DNA of 64,000 bases from contig CM055111.1 of the NCBI GenBank assembly GCA_029204225.1, forward strand, positions 10,241,000 to 10,304,999, written 5' to 3'. The notes beneath the pieces were generated by a model. It did not search any database. It had not been told where the DNA came from and worked only from the letters and a program-made list of their open reading frames with translations. Positions 12,461 to 23,900 of the stretch are shown here, one piece after another. How positions within the stretch are numbered: the first letter of the stretch is position 1; every line of letters starts with the position of its first letter. Position numbers and translations under genes: made by a program. This stretch comes from Diphasiastrum complanatum (lineage: Eukaryota > Streptophyta > Lycopodiopsida > Lycopodiales > Lycopodiaceae).

Positions 12461-15400
12461 CTACGAGTAAGCTGAGAATAATGAGTGATAGTAGTAGTGG
12501 AGCGTGCTGTAGACTGGCGAGAAGCCCGTGAAGATCTAGTGATCCTGGATCTAGCAGAAGTATGTGAGACTCTTTGTCTTCGATCTCCGAGTGGGGACTT
12601 CAAAATCCAAAACGGAAATGTCCTCTTTGTCTCACTTCTGGAAAAACTGGGTAATATGAGCATGGCTGTGATCCATATCTATGGTAGGTAGAAGTGAAGC
12701 TCGTAAAGTATACATCTCTCTCAATAGAAGACCTACACATTTGGAGTCTAGATACTCGAGGAACGATCGCAACGTGAGAGGGGTATCTCTGTATAAACAA
12801 TGGTAACGCCCCCTGATCTCAGATGAAATCCTCCATCTCATGAAGAGAACAAAGCTGACATATCCTCTGCAATCTGGGAGTGTCCGTGTATCTACCTGTC
12901 TCAATAGCCAGCTGATGAGAAGAGACTCGGAGCTGTCCCATACGGTACCGCAGACCAAAAGATAATGGCTGTGTAAGATATGCTGGAAGGACAGGCGTAC
13001 CCGTAGTGTCCAACCATAGTAGATGTGTGCCATAGAAATGTATCTTGACCTTATCAGGGTCGGGCTGTGACCATATAGTGCGTATGTAACTACGATAAAT
13101 ATGTTGTCTGATATACGCATGAGTCCCGCTCGAAAGATCAAGTACAGATAAGCCCCAAGTACGAAGAAGGGCTGAGACATTGCCAAACCAAGAATGCTTG
13201 GCCCCCTGTCCAGCAATGGTGCGTGATGAAGTGAGAGCCTATCCTGTGAAGAAAGGTAATGATCTGAAACATAGCACCGATAACCAGGGGAGGGGAAGTA
13301 AACTCCGCTAATATGATATCATGTGGCACCGAGGGCTTAGCCCTAATCATCCTGCTAAGCATGAGAATCTGGATACAAGTAAGATCCCTCCAAGTATCAC
13401 GTGATAAATTCGGACACCAAGTCTCAGCAGAGTAGACAGTGGTAGAAAATAGTAAGCATCTGGTAGCAGGGTCCTGTACATAATATGTGGAACAGAATCT
13501 CTCCATATGAAGAAGAGAAGTGTGCCCCTTACGGAGTCTGGTGAGGGCTGCCGGTCGGAATGTGAGTAGCGGACCAGAAAAAAGTACTCCCAAATAAGTG
13601 TAAGAGGTCACAATCTCAATCGACAGCCCATCATAATAAAAGGTCACATCTCTCATATGCTGTCTATTGGTGTTGAACACCATAATCTTGGTCTTCTTAG
13701 TATTAACCGTCAATCCCCAAAGCTGACAGAAGTGATGTAAAGCAGAAAGGTGTCTCTGTAAGCCAGCTGCAGAGGATCAGAGAAGAACCACATCATCAGC
13801 GAATAGGAGAATGGGGATAATAACATCTGCTAAAGGACAGCCCTCTCCACCTTTCTCTTGAATAATCCGCTCGAGGTCATCAATATATAGTGCAAAGAGA
13901 GTAGGAGATAAGGGGCAGCCCTGCTTCACTCCAATAGTAGAATGGATCAGCGAGGACCAACCACTACCGTCCCTGAACCGCGCCCAAACTCGCTCATATA
14001 AAGTAATGATCGCGGCAATAGTCTCGTCTGTGAAGCCAAGCGAAGATAATCTCTGGAAAAGGAGGTGTCTCGGAACTGAGTCAAAAGCTTTGTGGAAGTC
14101 CACAAAGCAACAATAAACTCTCTGTCTCTGATGTCGTGCCTCCTCAATGATGCATTGCTAAAAAAAAATCTGATCTGAGGTAGAGTATCCTGGTCTGAAC
14201 CTAGCCTGACCCATAGCATGTAAATCCTCAATCTCAGCAAAAGATCCAGTAACCGTCTGTAAAATGGAACCATAAATCTTAGCCAAAGTGTGACCAGTCA
14301 TAATAGTACGATAGTTTTCTACATTTATGGGATTGCTTTATGATACTTTTTTTGGTGTTGTTTGAGTGTTGCAGGGGAGTGTAATCTGGCATTTACCACA
14401 CGTTTGTGAAGAGAGCGACATTCTGCATCATACCAGCGGTTGTGAACACGTCTATGAGAGGATATCGTCTTGGTGGGAAAAGATGAGGACGCTGCAGATA
14501 AGAGGGATTTAGAGAGAAAAGTGGCTTGTTGCTCAACTGATGCCGTGAAAGGGAAGTGAGTAAGTAGTTGGGACAGGGTTGTGGTGTAGTTGGCGAGTCT
14601 AGAGTGAGTAAAAGGAACATGTTTGTTAGTAGAAGAGGAGCTTGGAACTTTAGAAGACGGGGTTATGTGACCTAGTGAGAGGCGTAGGAGTGAGTGATCA
14701 GAAATGGTGGGAGTTGTAATGGAGAAATCAGAGATGTGAGGGATCAAAGCAGGTGATCCAATAAAGTAGTCAACTACACTATGTCCTCCACCATGAGGAT
14801 AACATGTAAACGCTGATGAGGAAGGCCACTGTGTGAGGCCATTCAAGATGGCCATAGAATGTGTCTCTGCAAAAGTGATCAACTGCTCCCCAAAAGATGT
14901 AACTGAAGTGTGTGCATCCTGTGATACTCGATCAAATCCCATATCCAAAGGATGAAGCCGAAGAACGTCAGTATCTACATGAAATTCTGTCTGTCTGGAG
15001 CTAGTACGAGCGTTGAAATCTCCTGCTAATAAAATGTAGCCCTGCTAAGAAAAAAAAGCAATATCATTTGAGAGTGCCTGAAATGGGTCCCCACCAAATT
15101 CAGCAAACGCCGAAGTCTGTGGAGCGAAGTAACATACAGCCATATAAATGTCCTGAGGTAATCCCAATAATGAACCAATAGTATGTAGCCATATATATCA
15201 AGCATATGGATCTTGCTTAACCATCTTAACTGTTGTGGCTCTGTATAAACAAGCTACTCCGCCAGATCCACGACAAGTTTTTCCCCTCACAAATGGGCGA
15301 AAAACGGAATGCCAAGAGTAATCCTGTATATGTGGAAGAGGATGATATAAGGACTCATGGGTTTCAGCCAACAACAAAATGTCACATTTGCTTATAAAAT

Positions 15401-15512
15401 CAGTAAAATCTCCTGCCGATGATGATGATAAAAAACCATTGCAATTCCAGAAGCCAAGTCTCAAAATTGTAGGGGATCTCGGGCAGCTCCTAAACCCGGG
15501 AGCCCCAAGTTC
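12457..15512 (-). pseudogene. LINE copy E ORF2: endonuclease-reverse transcriptase, broken
   Basis: Decayed ORF2 of a near full-length L1-like LINE. From the 5' side it holds the APE-type endonuclease (15464 downwards: GFWNCNGFLSSSSAGDF, DILLLAETHE, then VVDYFIGSPALIPHISDF and SDHSLL at 14325-14948). RT follows (KAFDSVP, GVKQGCPLSPTLFALYIDDL, PILLFADDVVLL at 13777-14103), then the thumb (13138-13713) and the C-terminal region (12457-13013). A deletion at about 14332 joins the post-endonuclease segment to the RT region; copy H has some 430 bp more there. Frameshifts and stops are frequent. The N-terminus has no AUG: it follows the ORF1 amber stop in frame. Confidence 0.88.
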
Positions 15513-16509
15513 CTAGTGCAAGAGGAGGTCGAAATATCTTGGTTTGCCGTTGATAAAAACGACCCTTTGCCCTTTTTCTTTTGCTTCGTGAATAATCTTT
15601 TTCCTTGCTAACCATTGGGTATTTGTCAAGTCATCATCCATATAAATGAAAGTGCCTTTGAGTTTTGTTCTAAGCCAAAGGGCTGCATTGCGGTGTTGAA
15701 GAGAGCGAAATTTGACAAAAAGAACGTTGTCCTCAAATTTACTACGCCATGCCGTATCAAAACCATCAACAACATGAGATAACGGAAACAAGTAAATCTG
15801 TAGCTTCGTCTATTGGTTTATCGCCGTTGGCAATGCCTCTTACTCTAATATTGAGAGCCTTTTTAGCTCTTCTAGCTTGTTCATCCAAAACTGTCTCCAA
15901 ATTGTTATCCATCATAGAGGCTGAGATATGGGGGTGATTACCTTGTTTGAGGATCGATGTCGTTTCTTCAACCTGTTTTGCAAGTGATGAGAGTTTGCTG
16001 CCCATATCATCCGGTTTGAAGAGTGCTGCCCATGTCTTTGTCTCTTCGACCTATTTTTCCAAGCAAGATATTTTGTTGGAAGTTTCATCCGAAGAAGGTA
16101 CATGTTCTGCAAGCCGTTGCTTAAGATATACATTTTCTTGCTCAAGCTGCTCCACCCGTTCTTTGACGCCCACGAGATCTAGAGCCAATTTGCTATTCGC
16201 CATTTCAAAAAAGTGTAGTTGTTTCTTAATGCCGAGGATTTCGTTTCGGATGAAACCAATATCATAGGCATAAAGGCTCTCAATAGGCTTGGAAGGAGTG
16301 TAATCGACCGTGGACAGCTGATGCGTTTCTGTGATAGCAAGTGGATTGTCAGTGAAAATAGAGGGTGCATCAGTAATGCCTTCTAGTGCAGCTAGCGGTG
16401 GGATTGCTGTAGGTGAAATAGCATCCCCCTCCCTCCCAGATGATGGAGGAGGAGAAGAGGTGAATAGAGGGGGGGGCGTAGGGGCACCCCCCTTTTTCTT
16501 GGGTGCCAT
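15513..16509 (-). pseudogene. LINE copy E ORF1: coiled-coil RNA-binding protein, broken
   Basis: Starts at ATG 16509 (MAPKKKGGAPTPP), identical in its first residues to copy H ORF1. The coiled coil (ERVEQLEQENVYLKQRLAEH) runs into a TAG near 16050, resumes with LAKQVEETTSILKQ, and continues into the RRM-like part (NIRVRGIANG). It changes frame near 15780 and ends with FVKFRSLQHRNAALWLRTKL, IYMDDDLTNTQWLARKK and GKPRYFD. The terminal stop is TAG at 15513-15515. The ORF2 frame continues from that TAG without a shift, as in copies H and G. Confidence 0.82.
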
Positions 16510-16756
16510 GGAGCTAAGGGTAGCGGTAGGCAAGATTGTGGGTCAGGTTAGCGCCAGTAGGGGCCGTACAACATCAGAGGAGCGGTACAGGTTAGCGAGG
16601 AAGATAGCGTCAGCAGGAGCGGAGCATGTAGGAGCAGAGGCAGGAGCGATACAGGTCAGCAAGGCAGGAGCGGAGCATGTAGGAGCAGAGGCAGGAGCGG
16701 TACAGGTCAACAAGGCAGGAAGCCATCGCGCCAGGAGAGCCATCGCCAGGAGAGCC

Positions 16757-16760
<4 letters not shown>
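16510..16760 (-). promoter_or_regulatory. LINE copy E 5' UTR with tandem units (putative internal promoter)
   Basis: G-rich 5' untranslated region. A 51-bp unit (GGAGCGGAGCATGTAGGAGC...) is present twice at about 16617-16718. Three shorter units with CCAGGAGAGCC follow towards the 5' end. It touches the (GA)n tail of copy F at 16760. Tandem 5' UTR monomers act as promoters in some mammalian L1s; the same role here is an inference. Confidence 0.5.

Positions 16761-16841
<81 letters not shown>
16760..16841. repeat. (GA)n tail of LINE copy F, joined to the 5' end of copy E
   Basis: About 40 GA units between the 5' UTR of copy E and the TCTTTATTAATGTCC end of copy F. This is a clean head-to-tail LINE junction. 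Confidence 0.92.
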
Positions 16842-16845
<4 letters not shown>

Positions 16846-18033
16846 TTATTAATGTCCATGGAATACCCTAAGGTACATAGGATTGAAAAAATAGGTACAT
16901 GTCAAGTATGCCCGGTGGGAGCATGAAAGCTCAACCACCTAAAAGAAACAAGATTATAGTAAAACAGGAAATAGTGATAGGCACAAGTATGGTCAATCAT
17001 CATATAGATGTCTCTCCGTCTGTGAAAAAATGATGTCAAGTATGTTGTGGCCCCGCCTCTGATCGAATTGCGTGTCTGTCTCCGAGTGGATGGTCGGAGG
17101 CGTCTATGCTGTCGAGAAGCTGTAGACTGGGACCTGTGGGCTGGCTGTATCTCTGGTCGCCGACACTGTCTCTGCCTCTCCATCAGAATCAATACTCCCT
17201 TGCCTCTGTCTCCGGCGGGATAGACACTCATGTATGCTCAGCTGTATCAAGGGGGAGGTGTCAACATCTAATCTCACCCTACGCAGGTCTGCCATCTCCC
17301 GGATCATCAACGCAACACATCTGGGGTCCTCATACAATATCAAGGTAGAGAGTGTGAATGGATGGTCCTGAAAAAGACAATAGTATCTCCCTCGAATCTC
17401 ATAGTAGGCTGGGCGCCTGAAGAGAAAATGAAACTCATCCTCTATATCACATAGATCACACATACTACAAATCCGAGCCTCTCTCGGGATGCCACTGTAT
17501 CTACCAGTCTCAACGACTAGCTGGTGAGAGGAACCATCACTATCCGCAGTCTGTGTGAGATACTGTCCACTAGGTATCTGGGTACGATAGGATACCTAGC
17601 AGGATCCCGGGATAGAAAATGTGCCCGATAAAACTCAGTCTTCACCCCAGACAAACCCTGCCAAGTGCTCTGAAGGTATGCCCTATACAGATGTCCTCGA
17701 ATATACTGATGAGTACCGGCTGGTAGATCCGTAATGTGAATGCTCAATGTGGAGAGGAGACGACAGGCCTGGGAATACCACAATGTAGGTGCTGGGAGGA
17801 CAACAAAGCTGCTGTTGCATAGTGTGTGCTTCTACCCTGAAGATCCTATGAATGTGACAATATGGAACAATGCCTCTATCTGATAGGGGGGACGACAAAC
17901 TCCGCCAATATAATATGATGTGGTATAGAGGGCTTAGCCCGTATCATCCGAGATAGCATATGAATCTGAAGTCGTGAGATGCGTGCCCACTCGGTAGCCG
18001 TCAAGCCAGTACTCCATGTCTCTGATGCGTATA
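16842..18033 (-). pseudogene. LINE copy F: ORF2 C-terminal half and 3' end
   Basis: 5'-truncated, divergent LINE. Minus-strand pieces include the thumb region (about 17900-18030, ISRLQIHMLSRMIR-type), TDLPAGTHQYIRGHLYRAYL at 17517-17783 and the finger region with FHFLFRRPAYYEIRGRYYCL at 17104-17463. The 3' UTR (16842-17050) carries a weaker terminal hairpin at 16854-16882 (inner ATACC/GGTAC, loop CTAA). The 5' end breaks at about 18033 into a short (AG)n and an unrelated fragment. Confidence 0.78.
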
Positions 18034-18814
18034 GAGAGAGAGACAGTTTCACATAGTTCTTCTTGACAAAGCAAGCCTGAACCCTTCGAAGCCTTTATTC
18101 ATATTCCAACAAGGTAACATAAAGCTGAAAAGTAAAATACAATACTAAAAAGCACCATAAAGCATAACCACTTTCAAAACGTGTAGTTGATACCTGCCAC
18201 CATCCCACAACACAAAATCGCACGAGTTAGTACAGTGGGGAAGGCAGGTGTCATAGCTGAGCGTTAGTTGTTATCCATGTTCAAAAGAAGCTATACCACT
18301 TAACAACATAAATAGCTTTTTTAAATCATAGTCCTGTTTTCCCAAACAACAGAATGTTTTTTAGCGATAGGCCAAGCCCTAAAATTACCATATCAGGGCA
18401 TGTGCCATGCTGATCAGTTTATGGGCAAATGTATCACATCTAAATGGGTGGCATTAACCATAGCCATGATTGAATAGTGTAATTCTAAACAAAACCATGT
18501 TTATCAGAACGACAAATTCAACCCATGGCATTTAGGACTTCATTATAGATAGGCCGTAGTTTGTAAAAGAGGTTTTCCCGGTTTTTACAAGGTATTAGGG
18601 CAGATCTGTGCCGTTCTTATCCTTATGTAAGAACCATGTATCTTATGCATATCCATGCTATCTAAGATCGTTATGTCGAAAACCTTAGTAATGGACAACT
18701 TATAAAGCATCGTTATCGGATTGTTAAACAGGTTTGTAAACGGTAGACAATCAAATTTAAGAAGTATGGTGTTAAGGTTTAGGCCTAAATGTCTTTATTT
18801 ATTCGCATTGGTTT
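18034..18814. other. Fragment of a dispersed repeat (inverted copy near 31.1 kb), otherwise no gene
   Basis: The first ~140 bp (18044-18185) match, in inverted orientation, 31055-31215. Shared features are CTTGACAAAGCAAG, ATTCATATTCCAA and GCACCATAAAGCATAACCA. The fragment begins with a short (AG)n, like a repeat tail. The remaining ~600 bp up to the start of LINE copy I show no ORF or motif. Confidence 0.6.
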
Positions 18815-20692
18815 GAAAGTAATGAGTGATGGTGGTAGTGGAGCATGATGTAGGCTGGCAAGGAGCACGTGAAGTCCTAGTAGTGCTGGTCTAGCGGAAG
18901 CATGTGAAACTCTCTGTGTCTTCGGTCTCCGAACGGGGACTTCAAAATCCTCAACTGAAATATTCTCTCTGTCTCGCTTCTGGAAGAACTGGGTAATATG
19001 AGCCCGACTGTGATCCATATCTGAGAGCGTAGGTAGATGTGAAGCTCGTATAGTATATATCTGTCTCAAAAGAAGACCTACACATATGTGGTCTAGATAC
19101 TCGAGGATGGATCTCAGCATGAGAGGAGTATGTCCGTATAAACAATGGTATCGTCCTCTGATCTCATAATATATTGGACAACAAAAGATGAAATGAAACT
19201 CATCCTCTACCTCCTGAAGAGAGCAAAGCTGACATATCCTCTGCAATCTGGGAGTGTCTGTGTATTTACCTGTCTCGATAGCAAGCTGGTGAGAAGAGAC
19301 TCGAAGCTGTCCGATACGGTATCTCAGACTAAAAGAGAGCGGCTGTGTAAGATATGCTGGAAGGATAGGCATGCCTATAGCGTCCAGCCGTAATAGATGT
19401 GTGCCATAAAAATGTATCTTGTAATAGTCCGCTTGAGATTATCAATATATAGTGCAAAGAGAGTGGGTGATAAGGGACAGCCCTGCTTCACTCCAATGGT
19501 AGAATGTATTTGTGGGGACCAGCCACTACCATCTCTGAAGCGCGCCAAAACTCGCTCATATAAAGTAATGATCGCAACAATAGTCTCCTCTGTAAAGCCA
19601 AGTGAAGATAACCTCTGGAAAAGGAGATGTCTCAGAATAGAGTCAAAAGCTTTGTGGAAATCCACAACGCAACAATAAACTCTCTGTTTCCGATGTCGAG
19701 CCTCCTCAATAATGCGTCTCAAGATGAAAATATGATCTGAGGTAGAGTATCCTGGTCTAAAACCAGCCTGACCCATAGCGTGTAACTCCTTAGTGTCAGC
19801 TGGTTGTTTGTGATATAGAACCATTAATCTTAGCCAGAGTGTGACCAATCATGATGGTGCGGTAGTTTTCTACACTCATGGGATCACCTGCCTTGAGGAT
19901 GGGATGAAGGATATTAGTACACCATGCCATGGGAAAACCAGAAGTCACAGCTGTGTTAAAAACGTGAGCGATGTAGGGAGAGATAAGGTGTGCTACAGGC
20001 TTTAGGAAGTCTACGTTTAAAGAGCCATAATCAGTGGCTTTATGAAATTTGGCATGTGTAATGGCTTTTTCAACCATGTGTGGAGTGAAAAGCGAATAGT
20101 GGGTAGGTCTCGGTGAGAGTAAGGTAGGAAGAGAATCCATGGTATATAGTTTCGTGGCATAATTGATCCAGGATTCAATGGATATGGGGGCTAATGTCAA
20201 AGAGTTTTGGGCGAAGTGTTTCCGAAAAAAGGAGGAGGAAGGGGAATCTAAAGAGTCGATCAATCTTTGGCAAAGTGATCGCAGGTATGTTACCTTCTTT
20301 GTTCTAGTGGTTCTATGGTATTCTTTTTGGCGTTGTTTGGTATTGTAGGGGAGTGTAACTTGGCATATGCCACATGCTTGTGAAGAGAGCGACATTCTGC
20401 ATCATACCCTCGGTTCTGAACACGCCTATGAGATGGTATCATCTTGGTGGGAAAAGAAGAGGACGCAACAGTTAAAAGGGATGTAGAGAGAAAAGTGGCT
20501 TGTTGTTGGTCAACTGATGCCGTGAACGGGAAATTAATAAGCAATTGGGACATGGTTGTGGTGTAATTTGTAAGTCCAAAGTGGGTAAAAGGGACACGTT
20601 TACGAGTGGAAGAGGAGCATGGAGCTTTTGAAGATGAGGTTATGTGACCAAGTGAGAGGTGTAAGAGTGAGTGATTGATGTGCAGAGAGAGA
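18815..20692 (-). pseudogene. LINE copy I: ORF2 fragment with internal deletion
   Basis: From 20692 the minus strand reads the end of the endonuclease region, the linker (KVTYLRSLCQRLIDSL, SFFRKHFAQNSLTLAP) and the N-terminal RT (GHTLAKI, MGQAGFRPGYSTSDHIFILR, VVDFHKAFDS, IGVKQGCPLSPTLFALYIDN). At about 19420 it jumps to the C-terminal part, so YADD is lost. It then continues with the finger (ICQLCSLQEVEDEFHFIFCC) to the ORF2 end at about 18815. Copy H ends at its 5' edge, through a short (AG)n. Confidence 0.82.
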
Positions 20693-20929
20693 ATTAGAAT
20701 TAGAATTATTATTATTAACGTCTTTTGGTGCCCAGGGGCACATAAGACAAAAGAGAGTACAAAATGTGAGAAGCATTGTCCGCATAAGGACTTATTTACC
20801 AATGAAAAGACAGTAAAACTAAAACTAAAATATCGATCTCTCTGTCTCTAAGAGAAAAAGTATCCAAGCTTGACCACCAGCTGGTGAGGGTACAAAGCAA
20901 GAGCTTAACCACCTGCTCCGCGGAGGAAA
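20693..20929 (-). other. LINE copy H 3' UTR, terminal hairpin and tail
   Basis: The 3' UTR follows the intact ORF2. The hairpin at 20720-20748 has inner stem GTGCC/GGCAC (20728-20732, 20737-20741), loop CAGG and outer stem GTCTT/AAGAC. The tail is (TAA)n, then TTCTAATTC and a short (TC)n at about 20693-20700, abutting LINE copy I. No poly(A) is present. Confidence 0.78.
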
Positions 20930-23900
20930 CTAGCTACGAGCAAGCCGAAAGTAATGAGTGATGGTAGTAGTGGGTCGTGATGTAGGCTGGTGGGAGGCGT
21001 ATGAAGATCTAGTAGCACTGGATCGAGCCGAAACTCTCTGTGTCTTCGATCTTCGGACGGGGACGTCAAAATCCGCAACCGAAATATCCACTCTGTCTCG
21101 CTTCTGGAAGAACTGAGTAATGTGAGCCTGACTGGAATCCATATCTGAGAGCGTAGGTAGAAGTGAAGCTCGTAAAATATACATCTCTCTCAAAAGAAGA
21201 CCCACACATCTAGCGTCTGGATACTCGAGGAAGGAGCTCAACGTGAGGGGAATATCTCGGTATAAACAATGGTATCGTCCTCTAATCTCATAGTATACTG
21301 GGCAGCGAAAGATGAAATGAAACTCATCTTCCACCTCCTGAAGAGAACAGAGCTGACATATCCGCTGCAATCTGGGAGTGTCTGTGTATCTACCTGTCTC
21401 GATAGCAAGCTGATGAGAAGAGACTCGAAGCTGTCCTATACGATATCTCAGACCAAAAGATAGCGTCTGTGTAAGATAAACTGGAAGAATAGGCAAGCCC
21501 GAAACGTCCAGCCGTAAAAGATGTGTGCCATAATAATGTAGCTTGACCCTATCTGGATCAGGATGTGACCATATAGTGCGTATGTAGCTCCGGTAGATCT
21601 GCTGTCTGATATAAGCATGGGTTCCATTCGGAAGATCAAGTGCGGATAAACCCCAAGTCTGAAGAAGGGCTGAGACACTGCGATACCAAGAGTGCTTGGC
21701 TCCCTGATCCGCAATGGTACAAGATGAAGTGAGAGCAGCAACAATGTATCTGGAGGTATCTAGATCTGATACCCTGTGAAGAAAGGTGATGATCTGAAAC
21801 ATAGCACCAACAACTAATGGAGGAGAAGCAAACTCGGCTAGTATGATATCATGTGGTACTGAGGGCTTAGCCCGGATTATCCTACTGAGCATGAGAATCT
21901 GGATACGAGTAAGATCTCTCCATGTATCGCGTGATAAATCAGGGCACCAAGTCTCAGCCGAATATAGCACAACTGGGGAGACAGTAGCAGAAAATAGTAG
22001 GCATCTGGTAGCAGGATCCTGCACATAATAAGTAGAGCAAAATCTCTCCATATGCACAAGAGCGGTATGCCCCTTGCGGAGCCTGGCGGTGGCTGCTGGT
22101 CGAAAAGTGAGTAGCGGACCAGAGAAAAGAACTCCCAAATAGGTGTAGGAGGTCACGATCTCAATCGGTAGCCCGTCATAATAGAAAATCACATCTCTCA
22201 TATGTTGTCTGTTGGTGTTAAACACCATAATCTTAGTCTTCTTAAGGTTAACCGTCAATCCCCAACGCTGGCAAAAGTGATGTAAAGCAGAAAGGTGACT
22301 CTGTAAACCAGCTGCAGAGGATGAGAGGAGAACCACATCATCAGCGTACAAGAGAATGGGGATAATAATGTCTGCTAGGGGACAGCCCTCTCCACCTTCC
22401 TCGCGAATAATCCGCTCGAGGTCATCTATATATAGTGCAAAAAGAGTGGGTGATAAGGGGCAACCCTGCTTCACACCAATGGTAGAATGTATCTGTGAGG
22501 ACCAGCCACTACCATCTCTGAAACGTGCCAAGACTCGCTCATATAAAGTAATGATCGCAGCAATAGTATCCTCTGAAAAGCCAAGTGAAGACAGTCTCTG
22601 GAAAAGAAGATGTCGTGGAACAGAGTCAAAAGCTTTGCGAAAATCCACAAAGCAACAGTAAATTCTCTGTTTTCGATGTCGAGCCTCCTCAATAATGCAT
22701 CTCAAAATGAAGATCTGGTCTGAAGTAGAATATCCCGGTCTGAAACCAGCTTGACCCATAGCGTGTAAACCCTCAGTTTCAGCAAAAGATCCAGTAACTG
22801 TCTGTAGTATAGAGCCATATATCTTAGCCAGAGTGTGGCCAATCATAATGGTGCGGTAGTTTCCTACATTCATGGGATCACCTGCCTTGAGGATGGGGTG
22901 AAGGATATTAGTACACCAAGCCGTAGGAAAACCAGAAGTAACAGCTGTGTTAAAAACATGAGCAATGTAAGGGGAGATGAGATGTGCTACGGGCTTTAGG
23001 AAGTCTACACTTAAGGAGTCATAGTCAGTGGCTTTATTTAGTTTGGCATGTTTAATGGCGTTTTCAACCATGTCAGGGGTGAAAAGTGAGCAGTGGTCAG
23101 GTCTCGGTGAGAGTGAGGTAGGAGGAGAGTCCGTGGTATATAACTCCGTGGCATACTCGATCCAGGATTCGATGGCTATGGGGGCCAATGTTGAAGAGTG
23201 TCTGGTGAAATGTTTCCAGAAAAAAGAGGAGGAGGGTGAATCTAAAGAGTTGATCATTTTTTGGCAGAGTGATTGTAGGTACTTGATCTTCTTTGTTCTG
23301 GTGGTTCTATGATATTCTTTCTGGCATTGTTTGAGTGTGGCAGGGGAGTGTGACCTGGCATATGTCACATGATTGTGAAGAGAGCGGCATTCTGCATCAT
23401 ACCATCTGTTGTGAACACTTCTGTGAGATGATGTCGTTTTGGTGGGGAAGGATGAGGAAGCAGCAGCTAAGAGGGATGTAGAGAGAAAAGTGGCTTGCTG
23501 GTCAATTGGTGCCATGAACGGGAAGTTAGCGAGTAGTTGGGATAAGATTGTGGTGTAATTAGTGAATCCAGATTGGGTGAAAGGAATACGTTTATGAGTG
23601 GGAAGAGAGCAAGAAACTTGCAAAGAAGAGGTTATGTGACCAAGTGAGATGTGTAAGAGTGAGTGATCGGAAATGGTAGGGGGTGTAATGGAGAAATCAG
23701 AAATGTGAGAGATCAAAGCAGGTGATCCAATGAAGTAGTCGACCACACTATGTCCTCCACCATGAGGATAGCATGTATATGCTGATGAGGAAGGCCACTG
23801 TGTGAGGCCATTCAAAATGGCAAGAGCGTGTGTCTCTGCTAGAGTGATCAACTGCTCCCCGAAAGATGTAGCTGGAGTGTCTGCATCCTGTGATACCCGG

